NCBI RefSeq assembly: GCF_001669775.1
Contig: NZ_LXWK01000011.1
Location: forward strand, 1,426,001 to 1,490,000
Length of the DNA: 64,000 nt
Source: Rheinheimera sp. SA_1
GTDB lineage: Bacteria > Pseudomonadota > Gammaproteobacteria > Enterobacterales > Alteromonadaceae
Direction: 5' to 3'
Every line of letters starts with the position of its first letter. The first letter of the stretch is position 1. Position numbers and translations under genes: made by a program. This document shows positions 52,272 through 61,843 of this stretch, piece by piece. The notes beneath the pieces are model-generated. The model made no database searches and was not told where the DNA came from. It saw nothing but the letters and a program-made list of their open reading frames with translations.

Positions 52272-54041
52272 TCAGGCTTGTACGACTAACAACGGCTGCC
52301 GCCGACGCGAGACAAAAATGCCGCCTTCGGCAATTTTCTTTGCTTGTTGTTTTGCCGCAGTGACCAGCGCAGAGACGTCATGATGACTGCGGCATTGCTG
52401 TGGGTCTGGTGAAACCAGCCCAACCGCTAAACTCAGTAGCGGATAAAAATGCTGACCGCCACTGCGATCATTGGCGGCAAACCCTTTAGCGGCCAGATGT
52501 TCGGGTTCGTAATAGAACATAATCCGCTGCTGAAATTGGCTGACAATCCGGCTGCAACATGCCGTTGCGCCAGGATTATCTTCATCCTCCGGGAACACAA
52601 TAATAAAATCGTCGCCACCAATATGGCCGACAAAATCACAATGACTATTTACTTCTTGCTGGATCACATCAGCCAGCAATTGGATCACCAAATCACCTTT
52701 GCTGTAACCATAAAAGTCGTTGTAAGGTTTAAAGTGATTTAAATCCAGATAAGCCACCGAAAATGGCTGCGTACTCGCCAGCAGCTGATCGATATGGCGA
52801 TAAATCGGTACGTTGCCCGGCAGCATGGTCAGCGGATTGGCATAACGCGCTAGCTGTACTTTGTTATCGCTGACCCGCTTCAGTAACTGTCGGATTGAAC
52901 TGACGCCCAAATAATTGCCATCACGGGTAACAATAAAGAACCAGCTTTGGTCGTCATCCGCCGAGGCCGACACCAACTGGCTCACTTCATCCAAAGAAGC
53001 TTGTTCATCGACGATAATCGGATTGGCATCCATACCATCACGCACCGGTTTTTTCTCAAATAACGAGCGGCCATAAGGCTGAGAGAATTTCTCGTACAAC
53101 GCCACTTTGCTAATCAGGCCAACCGGTTTTTCACCTTCCAGCACCGCCAGACAATGCAGCTCAGGTCGTTTTTGAAATATTTCAAATACCTGGCTGCTTG
53201 GCGTTTGGGCTGAGATGGCCATTTGATCCATCACCAAAGGTAAAATCGAGTCGGCATAACTGACACTGCTACTGGCTTGGCTCAGTAACAGATGATGTTG
53301 TGGATGTTTTAGAAAACCGGCGGCGGGACGGCCGAGTAAATAGCCCTGGCCCAAATCAGCGCCCAACTCGCGGCATAATAACAACTCTTCGCTGGTTTCA
53401 ATGCCTTCAGCCACTACTTTAGAGCCGGTGGCTTTGGCCAGCGCAATGATGTTTTTCACAAAGGCTTTTTTGGTCGGGTCGCGATGCACTTCGTCGATAA
53501 AATAACGATCAATTTTGACGATCTCGGGTTTCAATTCCGACCAGAGTTTAAGCCCGGAAAAACCACTGCCTAAATCATCAATCGCAATTAAAAAGCCTAA
53601 CTCGCGGTAATGACAAACCGCGGTCAGCAATAAATTGGCGTCATCCACCTGATATTGCTCAGATAACTCAATCACCACCCGGGATGGATCGAGACCGGAC
53701 TGCTGAATAAGTTGTTTGGTGAGGCCGGTTGGGTGATCGGAAGTGAGTAATAACAGTGGGTTGACGTTCAAAAACAGTAAACCTTCAACTTTCGCCGCGG
53801 CAAAAGCGCTGATACTGATTTTACGGCAAAGCATTTCCAGCCGCTCCAGCAAACCAAAAGTCATGGCGCTTTTGAATAATAATAACGGCGAATGCAAAGG
53901 ACTATCGGAAGGCCCGCGGATCAAGGCTTCATAGCCCACCAGCTCACCGCTGGTTAAAGATAAAATCGGCTGAAACAACGGTGTTAGCAGCTGCTGATCC
54001 AGAATATGCTGCAACTCGGCCAGATGATCATTTAACGGCAT
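52272..54041 (-). CDS. EAL-CBS-GGDEF c-di-GMP protein
   Basis: The 589-aa soluble protein has an EAL domain (about 10-250: GYEALIRG, FLNVNP, IELSEQ, IDDLGSGFSG, KIDRYFI, VVAEGIET), which keeps the metal-binding and catalytic motifs; a pair of CBS domains (about 275-395); and a GGDEF domain (about 415-585) with signature GGDDF. Both activities may be alive. CBS modules usually sense adenine nucleotides, so energy state could set the balance. The order EAL first, GGDEF last is the reverse of the common layout. Confidence 0.93.
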   Translation of the reverse strand: MPLNDHLAELQHILDQQLLTPLFQPILSLTSGELVGYEALIRGPSDSPLHSPLLLFKSAMTFGLLERLEMLCRKISISAFAAAKVEGLLFLNVNPLLLLTSDHPTGLTKQLIQQSGLDPSRVVIELSEQYQVDDANLLLTAVCHYRELGFLIAIDDLGSGFSGLKLWSELKPEIVKIDRYFIDEVHRDPTKKAFVKNIIALAKATGSKVVAEGIETSEELLLCRELGADLGQGYLLGRPAAGFLKHPQHHLLLSQASSSVSYADSILPLVMDQMAISAQTPSSQVFEIFQKRPELHCLAVLEGEKPVGLISKVALYEKFSQPYGRSLFEKKPVRDGMDANPIIVDEQASLDEVSQLVSASADDDQSWFFIVTRDGNYLGVSSIRQLLKRVSDNKVQLARYANPLTMLPGNVPIYRHIDQLLASTQPFSVAYLDLNHFKPYNDFYGYSKGDLVIQLLADVIQQEVNSHCDFVGHIGGDDFIIVFPEDEDNPGATACCSRIVSQFQQRIMFYYEPEHLAAKGFAANDRSGGQHFYPLLSLAVGLVSPDPQQCRSHHDVSALVTAAKQQAKKIAEGGIFVSRRRQPLLVVQA

Positions 54042-54354
54042 GACGAACCCTTTTTAGCACCAGCAAGGCTGGCAGTACCACGAGCTTAGCTATGTACCAT
54101 TGGGGTATGACACTTTTATGATAATCAGATGGTCGGCTGATGTCCGGCGCTGAATTCTGGTTAAAAGCAGACGAAAGGATCTGTTGGATCATCAAGCTGA
54201 AACAATAACTTGCGATGCTTTATTGCGGCTGCAAAACACAATTGACAGCAACAGGATCAATTTTGCGATCCTTGCTGCTTTTTTTTCGGGCAAAACCGAA
54301 TAATTTCCTGTATATTGTCGCACTATTTTCAAACCCTAGCTTATCGAGATGACT
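54042..54354. other. EF-G leader region with hairpin
   Basis: This 313-bp gap has no gene. AGGATC (54253-54258) pairs with GATCCT (54267-54272), and a T8 run follows at 54279-54286. This is a terminator-like or attenuator-like structure about 70 bp before the EF-G start. No known riboswitch is recognised. Confidence 0.4.
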
Positions 54355-56454
54355 ATGTCAGCAGATTTATCCTTATACAGAAACATTGGTATCTTCGCCC
54401 ACGTTGATGCCGGCAAAACTACTACTACCGAGCGTATCCTGAAACTGACCGGTAAAATCCATAAGATAGGTGAAGTTCACGAAGGTGAATCTACCACTGA
54501 CTTCATGGTACAAGAAGCTGAGCGCGGTATTACGATCCAGTCAGCAGCTGTAACTTGTTTCTGGAAAGGTCACCGTTTCAACGTTATCGATACCCCAGGC
54601 CACGTTGACTTCACCGTTGAAGTTTACCGTTCTCTGAAAGTATTAGACGGTGGTATCGGTGTATTCTGTGGTTCAGGCGGTGTTGAACCTCAGTCAGAAA
54701 CCAACTGGCGTTATGCCAACGATGCGAAAGTATCGCGTCTGATCTTCGTTAACAAGTTAGACCGTATCGGTGCTGACTTCATCCGCGTGACAGAACAAGT
54801 TAAAAACGTCCTGGGCGCTCAGCCACTGATCATGACTTTACCAATCGGCCGTGAAGACACTTTCGTTGGCGTGGTTGACCTGTTAACTGAAAAAGCTTAC
54901 GTGTGGGATGATTCTGGCAAGCCAGAAAACTACGAAATATTGGATATCCCAGCGGATATGGCAGATGACGTTGCGATGTACCGTGACCAGTTAGTTGAAA
55001 CTGCCGTGGAACAAGACGATGACCTGTTGATGGCTTATATGGAAGGTGAACAACCGACTGTTGAACAGATCAAAGCCTGTATCCGTAAAGGTACCCGTGA
55101 ATTGGCATTCTTCCCAACTTACTGTGGTTCTGCCTTCAAAAACAAAGGTATGCAGTTAGTACTGGACGCAGTTGTTGATTATTTACCATCACCAACTGAA
55201 GTAAACCCACAGCCACTGACTGACGAAGAAGGTGCTCCAAATGGCCAATACGCAATCGTATCTGCTGACGAGCCATTCCGCGCTTTAGCATTCAAAATCA
55301 TGGATGACCGTTTCGGCGCCCTGACCTTTATCCGGATTTACTCTGGTGTTCTGAACAAGGGTGATACCTTACTGAACTCTTTCACCGGTAAAACCGAGCG
55401 TATCGGCCGGATGGTTGAGATGAACGCAAACGACCGTACTGACCTGACGTCCGCTCAGGCTGGTGACATCATTGCGTTAGTGGGTCTGAAGAACAACACG
55501 CAAACTGGTCACACTCTGTGTGATCCAAAACACGAATGTACTTTAGAACCGATGATCTTCCCAGAGCCAGTAATCTCTATCTCTGTAACACCAAAAGATA
55601 AAGGTTCTGTTGAGAAAATGAGTATCGCCATCGGTAAGATGGTGTCAGAAGATCCAACTTTCCGCGTAGAGACTGATGTTGATTCAGGCGAAACGATTCT
55701 GAAAGGCATGGGTGAACTGCACTTAGATATCAAAGTAGACATCCTGAAACGTACTTACGGTGTTGAATTAGTCGTTGGTCAACCACAGGTTGCTTACCGC
55801 GAAACCATCACCCGTGAAGTTGAAGACAGCTACACCCACAAGAAACAATCTGGTGGTTCAGGTCAATACGGTAAAATCGACTACCGCATTCGTCCGGGCG
55901 AGCAAGGTTCAGGCTTCAAGTTCATCTCTGCCACTGTTGGTGGTAGCGTTCCAAAAGAATTTATGCCAGCCATCGAGAAGGGTTTTGCTTCAATGATGAG
56001 CACAGGTACTTTAGCGGGCTTCCCGGTATTAGACGTTGAAGTTGAAGTATTCGACGGTGGTTTCCACGCAGTTGACTCATCAGCTATCGCGTTCGAAATC
56101 GCTGCGAAAGGCGCTTTCCGTCAGTCAATTCCAAAAGCTGGCGCACAACTGCTTGAGCCAATCATGAAAGTTGACGTGTTCACCCCAGAAGATCACGTAG
56201 GTGATGTGATCGGCGACTTAAACCGTCGTCGTGGCATGATCTCTGGTCAGGAAGCTGGCGTAACTGGCGTTCGGATCAAAGGTGACGTACCACTGTCTGA
56301 GATGTTCGGTTATATCTCTACACTGCGTACTATGACTTCTGGTCGTGGTCAGTTCTCGATGGAATTCTCTCACTATGCTCCATGTCCACAAAACGTGGCT
56401 GATGCTGTGATCCAGAAAGAAAAAGAAAAGAAAGCTGCCGCTGCTAAGAACTAA
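54355..56454 (+). CDS. fusA: Elongation factor G, second-type (EF-G2-like)
   Basis: The product is 699 aa from ATG 54355 (another ATG lies two codons upstream). GTPase motifs are [15 protein letters not shown], the switch regions [11 protein letters not shown] and DTPGHVDFT, and [10 protein letters not shown]; domains II-V follow with [13 protein letters not shown] and [14 protein letters not shown]. It stands alone rather than in the rpsL-rpsG-fusA-tuf operon, so it is probably the additional EF-G found in Vibrio and Shewanella relatives. Its codons are strongly biased to GTT/GGT/AAA-type, which marks high expression. An intrinsic terminator follows. Confidence 0.95.
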   Translation: MSADLSLYRNIGIFAHVDAGKTTTTERILKLTGKIHKIGEVHEGESTTDFMVQEAERGITIQSAAVTCFWKGHRFNVIDTPGHVDFTVEVYRSLKVLDGGIGVFCGSGGVEPQSETNWRYANDAKVSRLIFVNKLDRIGADFIRVTEQVKNVLGAQPLIMTLPIGREDTFVGVVDLLTEKAYVWDDSGKPENYEILDIPADMADDVAMYRDQLVETAVEQDDDLLMAYMEGEQPTVEQIKACIRKGTRELAFFPTYCGSAFKNKGMQLVLDAVVDYLPSPTEVNPQPLTDEEGAPNGQYAIVSADEPFRALAFKIMDDRFGALTFIRIYSGVLNKGDTLLNSFTGKTERIGRMVEMNANDRTDLTSAQAGDIIALVGLKNNTQTGHTLCDPKHECTLEPMIFPEPVISISVTPKDKGSVEKMSIAIGKMVSEDPTFRVETDVDSGETILKGMGELHLDIKVDILKRTYGVELVVGQPQVAYRETITREVEDSYTHKKQSGGSGQYGKIDYRIRPGEQGSGFKFISATVGGSVPKEFMPAIEKGFASMMSTGTLAGFPVLDVEVEVFDGGFHAVDSSAIAFEIAAKGAFRQSIPKAGAQLLEPIMKVDVFTPEDHVGDVIGDLNRRRGMISGQEAGVTGVRIKGDVPLSEMFGYISTLRTMTSGRGQFSMEFSHYAPCPQNVADAVIQKEKEKKAAAAKN

Positions 56455-56470
56455 TTAGCCGTTAGCTGAT

Positions 56471-56509
56471 AAAAAAGCCCCGCTGGTGCACACCGCGGGG
56501 CTTTTTTTA
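56471..56509 (+). terminator. Intrinsic terminator after EF-G
   Basis: AAAAAAGCCCCGC pairs with GCGGGGCTTTTTTT around a TGGTGCACAC loop. A-tract and T-tract flanks make it effective in both directions, serving the convergent aldo/keto reductase gene too. Confidence 0.92.
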
Positions 56510-56550
56510 TGGTTTAAAACTGATCGTGCTGCAGCACTGTGATCTGCCTG

Positions 56551-57567
56551 TTAACGCTGGTCAACGGGCAAAGGTGCGTCCGGATGTACCAGCTGTTCAT
56601 GGCGTAATTGATGCCAGAAGTCAGCCGGCACCACAGTTTTTAGCGCGGCACTGTCTTCCGCAATCCGCCCTGGTTTGCTGGCGCCAGGGATCACCGCCAC
56701 CACTGCGGGGTTTGCCAGCGCAAACTGCAAACCAGCAGCTTTGATATTGATGCCGTATTGGTCAGCCAGTGCTTTAATTTTTGCGACTTTTTGGATGATC
56801 GCCGCAGGAGCCGGCGCATATTCAAAATTCGGCCCGCCAACCAAGGCGCCGGAACTATAAGGGCCACCAACCACGATCCCTAACCCTTGTTGCTGCACTT
56901 TTGGCATGACCCGTTGCAAAGCATGTTGATGATCCAGCAGCGTATAACGGCCAGCCAGCAGGAATCCATCCGGTTGTGGTTCAGCCAGATCCAACAATAA
57001 TTCAATAGGTTCAACCCGATTGACGCCTAAGCCCCAAGCTTTGATCACGCCTTCATCGCGTAGCCTGTCTAACACTTTAAAAGCACCTTTGCGGGCGCTT
57101 TCAAACATGCTGAGCCATTCGTCGCCATAGAAATCCTGTGCGATGTCATGCACCCAGACAATTTCAATCTGGTCGGTTTTCAGTCGTTTTAAACTGTCTT
57201 CAATCGACCGTAACGTTGCATCGGCGGAGTAGTCGTTGACGATTTTATTTGAACGGCCGTATTTAAACACCTCGCCCTTTTCACCCAAATCACGGGCGCT
57301 GACTTCTTCAATTTCGTCCAGTACCAGCCGGCCTACTTTGGTGCTGATCACATAATCTTGTCGCGGCCTCCCTGCTAGCGCTTCGCCCATGCGGATTTCG
57401 GCCAAACCTGCGCCATAAAAAGGCGCGTTGTCGAAATAACGGATGCCGTCATTCCATGCGGCATCGACGGTCGCGCGGGCTTCCTGCTCTGGAATATCGC
57501 GGAACATATTACCAAGCGGGGCGGTACCAAAACCCAGCTTGCCAGGAAGAAGATCTTTTAGTGCCAT
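56551..57567 (-). CDS. Aldo/keto reductase
   Basis: The product is 338 aa from the ATG after GAGGAGC. It has the AKR TIM barrel: GFGTAPLGNMF, the catalytic Asp and Tyr in RYFDNAPFYGAGLAE, Lys in ISTKVGR, and His in VWVHDIAQD. It resembles the D-threo-aldose 1-dehydrogenase / pyridoxal 4-dehydrogenase group. It lies 80 bp after an old yellow enzyme gene in the same direction, both opposite a LysR regulator. Confidence 0.92.
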   Translation of the reverse strand: MALKDLLPGKLGFGTAPLGNMFRDIPEQEARATVDAAWNDGIRYFDNAPFYGAGLAEIRMGEALAGRPRQDYVISTKVGRLVLDEIEEVSARDLGEKGEVFKYGRSNKIVNDYSADATLRSIEDSLKRLKTDQIEIVWVHDIAQDFYGDEWLSMFESARKGAFKVLDRLRDEGVIKAWGLGVNRVEPIELLLDLAEPQPDGFLLAGRYTLLDHQHALQRVMPKVQQQGLGIVVGGPYSSGALVGGPNFEYAPAPAAIIQKVAKIKALADQYGINIKAAGLQFALANPAVVAVIPGASKPGRIAEDSAALKTVVPADFWHQLRHEQLVHPDAPLPVDQR

Positions 57568-57647
57568 GATGTGCTCCTCAGGTTTTTGGGAGAGACGATG
57601 TCTCTCCGGGTTATCGCGCTGATTTAATTGCAAAAATTGCTATTTAC

Positions 57648-58793
57648 TTAAATTTTGCTTTTATGCAGGGTTTCGTAATCGGTATAACCAAGATGATTAC
57701 CCCCAAAAAAAGTTGTTCTATCGCCTGCATTGTAAGGACCGTTTTGGGCGATCCGGGCCGGTAAGTCCGGGTTTGCAACAAAAGGTCGGCCAAAACTAAC
57801 AGCATCGGCCTTGCCAGCTTTCACCCAGGCCTCAGCCTCTTCCGGCGAGAACTCACCATTGACGATAAAAGGGCCATCAAAAGCTTTACGCATGTTCTGC
57901 ACTATCGCAGCGCCGGTGCCCACATTTTCTTCACTGCTGACATGAGAATTCGGCCGCACTACATGTAAATAGGCTAGTCCTTTTCCTGCCAAAGCTTTTG
58001 CCGCTGCGGTATACAACGCATTGGGATCGCTGTCATAACTACCGCCAACACCGTCAATTGGCGTTAAACGTACACCGATACGGGAAGCAGGTAGTACTTC
58101 AAGCAGAGCATCTACGACCTCTGTTAATAAGCGGATGCGGTTTTCAATAGAGCCACCGTATTCATCTGATCTTTTGTTCACTGAATCACGCAGGAACTGG
58201 TCAATCAGGTAGCCATTGGCGGCATGAAACTCAACACCATCGAAATTTGCCTTGGCTGCCATCACCGCTGCATGCTGATAGTCTTTTACGATCTGCTTAA
58301 TTTCTGCTTTGGTCAGCTCGCGAGCCTCCGGGTGCGGCAATACCGGACCGTCCGGATGATAATCGCCGACAAAGGCCATACCGGTTGGCGTCCAGGCGCT
58401 GGCAGAAACAGGCGTCTGGTTGCCTGGCTGAAACACCTGATGTGACACACCACCGACATGCCATAACTGATTAAAAATCCGACCGCCCATATTGTGTACG
58501 GCGTCGGTCACCAGCTTCCAGCTTTCCACTTGTTCTTCAGTGTAGATCCCCGGTGTCCAGGCATACCCCTGACCTTGCTGACTGATTTGCGTGGCCTCTG
58601 AAATAATCAGCCCGGCACTGGCACGCTGCGCATAATACAAAGCATGTAACGGCGTTTGGGTGTGCCCTGCGGCATTCGAGCGGGAACGGGTCAAAGGCGC
58701 CATAAAAATTCTGTTTGGCAGGGTGAAACGGCCAATTTGCACGGGCGAAAATAATGCTTGTTCTGCGGTTTGCGTTGCTGCTGCGTTGTTCAT
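57648..58793 (-). CDS. Old-yellow-enzyme alkene reductase (NemA-like)
   Basis: The product is 381 aa from the ATG after GAGG. It is an FMN TIM barrel: FMAPLTRSRSN, IISEATQISQQGQGY, FNQLWHVGGVSH, FDGVEFHAANGYLIDQFL, and RSDEYGGSIENR. The His-Asn pair (HAAN) gives NemA/OYE substrate binding. It reduces activated alkenes or nitro compounds with NADPH. With the downstream AKR it forms an electrophile-detoxification pair under the divergent LysR gene. Confidence 0.94.
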   Translation of the reverse strand: MNNAAATQTAEQALFSPVQIGRFTLPNRIFMAPLTRSRSNAAGHTQTPLHALYYAQRASAGLIISEATQISQQGQGYAWTPGIYTEEQVESWKLVTDAVHNMGGRIFNQLWHVGGVSHQVFQPGNQTPVSASAWTPTGMAFVGDYHPDGPVLPHPEARELTKAEIKQIVKDYQHAAVMAAKANFDGVEFHAANGYLIDQFLRDSVNKRSDEYGGSIENRIRLLTEVVDALLEVLPASRIGVRLTPIDGVGGSYDSDPNALYTAAAKALAGKGLAYLHVVRPNSHVSSEENVGTGAAIVQNMRKAFDGPFIVNGEFSPEEAEAWVKAGKADAVSFGRPFVANPDLPARIAQNGPYNAGDRTTFFGGNHLGYTDYETLHKSKI

Positions 58794-58903
58794 GTTGGGA
58801 TCCTCATTCAATTCAAAAATTGGTTAAACATCGGTGTTGGTTCTGCGGGAGCCTGTTCACACTGCGCCCCTTTGATGAAACCAAGCATGCGCCCAACCCA
58901 GAT

Positions 58904-58927
58904 ATTCAACTAATTTATTTATTGAAT
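58904..58927. promoter_or_regulatory. Possible LysR operator
   Basis: ATTCAA and TTGAAT form an inverted repeat 12 bp apart in the AT-rich gap between the divergent alkene reductase and LysR genes. This fits a LysR-type binding dyad but is unproven. Confidence 0.4.
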
Positions 58928-58956
58928 TTAAGATATGTTGCTGACAGTATATCTGG

Positions 58957-59874
58957 ATGAAATACGATCTGAATTTATTCCCGGTTTTCCTCGCAATGAT
59001 GGAAGAACGAAACGTCACCCGTGCTGCCGAGCGGCTTGGGATGACCCAACCTGCCCTGTCCAATGCGCTGACCAGGCTCCGCACACTACTCAAAGATCCG
59101 CTGTTTATCCGCGAGCGTTATGGCATGCAGCCGACACAAAAAGCGGAAGAATTGGCACCGATCATTGCCGCAGCTTTGGCCAGCATGGACGACGTTATTC
59201 TTGGCCAGCAAGACTTCGATCCGGCGAACACCAAACAACTCGTCACCATTGCCCCAAACAGCTATGTCGAGTTTGTGCTGATGCCGGCCATCGTGGCGCA
59301 GCTACGCGACAGAGCGCCAGGGATCCGACTGCGGCTGACGCCCTTTGGCACGGATTTAGCCGAAACAGGGGTAATTTCAGGATCAACGACCATGGTGATT
59401 GGCCGTATCACCGAACCACCGGATAATCTGGTGGTGCAACATCTGATGGATGATGGTCTTGCTTGTGTGGTGCGCGCGGATCACCCCACCATCTCCGATC
59501 AGATTTCGGTCGCTCAGTACGAGCACCTGAAGCATGTCAATATGTTACCGCCGGGGCGGTTAAAAGCGGGTTTATTTCAGCTGCTGGAGCGCAAAGGCTT
59601 AAAACGCGAAGTGGTGGTTTCAGTGACACATTTTCTGGCCATTCCGGAAATTATTGCCGTCACCGATTACTGCGCCACGATCCCCCGCCAAATCTGTTTA
59701 CGGCTAGCGTCAGATCCGCGGTTAAAAGTGTTACCAGCCCCGGTTGATTTAGGCACCTTCCCGGTCGAAATGGCCTGGCACGTGCGCTACCGGCACGATC
59801 CAGCGCATCGATGGTTGCGTACGCTTATTACTGAAATAGCGACTAACACTGCGGCAAGTGTAGCCGCGCTTTAA
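58957..59874 (+). CDS. LysR-family transcriptional regulator
   Basis: The 305-aa protein has an N-terminal helix-turn-helix (about 8-65, MMEERNVTRAAERLGMTQPALSNALTRLR) and a substrate-binding domain (about 90-300). The N-terminal YDLNLFPVFLAMMEERN is of the NodD/LinR-like subgroup. It is divergent from the alkene reductase gene across about 160 bp with a candidate dyad, so it probably controls that pair. Confidence 0.93.
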   Translation: MKYDLNLFPVFLAMMEERNVTRAAERLGMTQPALSNALTRLRTLLKDPLFIRERYGMQPTQKAEELAPIIAAALASMDDVILGQQDFDPANTKQLVTIAPNSYVEFVLMPAIVAQLRDRAPGIRLRLTPFGTDLAETGVISGSTTMVIGRITEPPDNLVVQHLMDDGLACVVRADHPTISDQISVAQYEHLKHVNMLPPGRLKAGLFQLLERKGLKREVVVSVTHFLAIPEIIAVTDYCATIPRQICLRLASDPRLKVLPAPVDLGTFPVEMAWHVRYRHDPAHRWLRTLITEIATNTAASVAAL

Positions 59875-59921
59875 CAAAAAACTACAGCCAAAACAGCCGC
59901 TAACTGCAATAGGCTCCCCCT

Positions 59922-60335
59922 TCATTTTTCACAGAAATGCTGTCGCAATGCATCCAGACCTCCCTCGTAAATACCCTGGATCAATTCGATGGCATCTTCG
60001 TCCGGAATACCCATGGCGTTAAATTCGCCTGACCATTCCACCCGGACGTTATCCGAAACTGATTTAACCTGCATCGCCGATACATAGTTCGCCACCGGAA
60101 AAGGTGTCTCCAGAATTTGGTAACTAAAAGTCATCGCTTTTTCGTCAAAAGTTAACAGTTGTTCGACGATAATTCCGCCAACAATGGTCTGAAGGCGGCG
60201 AAGCCGCCCACCACCTTCCAGAGCTGAATGTGAAACGTAAGGCAGCCACTGTGGCAACGAATTAAAACCGCCAAGCAACTGCCAGACGCTGGCTGCTGGG
60301 GCAGGAATATCGACAAACGCGAATGCTGTTAGCAC
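59922..60335 (-). CDS. SRPBCC/polyketide-cyclase-like protein
   Basis: The 137-aa protein starts at a GTG. It has the START-like fold: a helix pattern VDIPAPAASVWQLLGGFNSLPQWLP, then beta strands to FNAMGIPDEDAIELIQGIYEGGLDALRQHF at the C-terminal helix. The family includes cyclases and lipid-binding proteins; no ligand can be inferred. It is convergent to the LysR gene and begins a minus-strand set of small single-domain proteins. Confidence 0.85.
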   Translation of the reverse strand: MLTAFAFVDIPAPAASVWQLLGGFNSLPQWLPYVSHSALEGGGRLRRLQTIVGGIIVEQLLTFDEKAMTFSYQILETPFPVANYVSAMQVKSVSDNVRVEWSGEFNAMGIPDEDAIELIQGIYEGGLDALRQHFCEK

Positions 60336-60425
60336 TGGACTTCCCCGTGTTTACCAACCCAACACCAGCAACCCGGTTGGCATAGCTGGCTTGTTGTAAA
60401 ATAACCCCTAAACCTAAATAAATTG

Positions 60426-61193
60426 CTATTTGATGTTCTGGTATTTTTGATCATGAGCTTGTTTGGCTTGTTCAAATAATTGCTTCACAGGTGCTTTCAC
60501 CTGATTAAATTCGAGCTGCTCGCCTTCCGGCCCTTTGCAATAAGCCAAAGCCCAGCCATTGGATTTGCCTTCGGTAATTTCTAAGGCGTTGCCTTCGACT
60601 GGCGCCTTGAGTCGCTCGTTTTCAGACGTGGCCAATACATTGCGATTGCAACGAACATTGTTCATCCCCAGTGCTTTTGCTTCTTTTTCCAAATCAGCGA
60701 TAAATTGATCAAAATCCGCATCCTCTTTAATTTGAAACGACACATGCATATTGGTCGGAAAGGAGGGGGCGGTATTTTCGTGGCCGGGCGCAAAGGTTCC
60801 TTCAGTCCAGGGTTGCTGCACCGCATCACGATATTGCAGCAGTTCGACCACAACATTTTTAAACTGAATAAACACCACATCAAGTCGCTGGTCGCCACTG
60901 CGTAAATTGGGGACACCAATAGCACGAGGGTTTACACCTCGCGCTTTTGCATTTAAATCATCAATCTGCATCAAGGTGTTATGAATTTGATCGCCTTGAA
61001 AATCGCCATCCCGCATCACTTCAGTTCCCCCTAAAACCTGGGTATAGAACTTGTGGGCCCGGTCAATATTTTTAACCGTAATCCCAAAATGTTGTACACC
61101 ATCCATCCGGGCTGCAACTGAGCTTGCAGCCTCGGCGAAGTAAGGTGTGATACTGCACGACACAAGAACCAGCGTGACATATGGTGCTTTCAT
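60426..61193 (-). CDS. Exported VOC/glyoxalase-fold protein
   Basis: The 255-aa protein has a signal peptide (about 1-23, LVLVSCSITPYFAEA) and a vicinal-oxygen-chelate domain (MDGVQHFGITVKNIDRAHKFY, metal-binding His; NMHVSFQIKED, GEQLEFNQVKAP with Glu). GGAGG precedes the ATG. Glyoxalase, dioxygenase or antibiotic-binding roles are all possible. Periplasmic export is uncommon for this fold. It lies next to an exported ABM-domain protein in the same direction. Confidence 0.85.
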   Translation of the reverse strand: MKAPYVTLVLVSCSITPYFAEAASSVAARMDGVQHFGITVKNIDRAHKFYTQVLGGTEVMRDGDFQGDQIHNTLMQIDDLNAKARGVNPRAIGVPNLRSGDQRLDVVFIQFKNVVVELLQYRDAVQQPWTEGTFAPGHENTAPSFPTNMHVSFQIKEDADFDQFIADLEKEAKALGMNNVRCNRNVLATSENERLKAPVEGNALEITEGKSNGWALAYCKGPEGEQLEFNQVKAPVKQLFEQAKQAHDQKYQNIK

Positions 61194-61224
61194 TTTCGCG
61201 CGCCTCCGAAGTAAACCGGCTTTG

Positions 61225-61662
61225 TTAATTTTGAGGTGCGACTATATCCACACCAGACTCAACAAAATGAAATGGTGTGGCCACCAACTGCACTGAGGCC
61301 AACTCTCCGACAATTTTCGCCCATGCTGAAACATGAGATGACTGCACATGAAAGTCGAACGCCGCTTTATCATCAAAGTGTTCGTACCACATAAACTGCA
61401 GCGGATTTTGGTGCGACTGATGCAGCTGATAAATCTTCAGCCCGGCTTCGGCCCGACTTTTTTCGATTAACGGCAGTGTTTCTTGTACGAACTGTGCAAA
61501 ATGCTGTGGCTTGACCGTAATGGTCGCCATCACCACATAGGTTGATGCAGGCTTGTTTTGGCTTAGCGATTTCTCCGCCGCAACTGCAATATTGCCTGCT
61601 CCATTCAGCAGCAAAGCGATACCAACAAGAACAAAGCCGGCTAGTTTTAACCTGATCATCAT
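61225..61662 (-). CDS. Exported antibiotic-biosynthesis-monooxygenase (ABM) domain protein
   Basis: The 145-aa protein has a signal peptide (about 1-30) and a single ABM ferredoxin-like domain (about 42-135, YVVMATITVKPQHFAQFVQETLPLIEKS, then FMWYEHFDDKAAFDFHVQSSHVSAW). GGAGG precedes the ATG pair. Small ABM proteins act as quinone or reactive-carbonyl monooxygenases. It lies 32 bp upstream of the VOC gene and may be in the same transcript. Confidence 0.87.
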   Translation of the reverse strand: MMIRLKLAGFVLVGIALLLNGAGNIAVAAEKSLSQNKPASTYVVMATITVKPQHFAQFVQETLPLIEKSRAEAGLKIYQLHQSHQNPLQFMWYEHFDDKAAFDFHVQSSHVSAWAKIVGELASVQLVATPFHFVESGVDIVAPQN

Positions 61663-61843
61663 GATGAGCCTCCTCTTCAGATGTTCCGCTTGTTGTGACG
61701 TGACTCGAGCTAATCAGGCTATAAATGTAGGGGCTATCACGAAACTGAGGAAGTTAAGAGATGTTAAATTCAGTGAAGTCTTGGGCAACAAAACGATGGC
61801 TGATTTCGCAGTAATTGGCAGGGTTCCAACTTGCTTGATCTGC

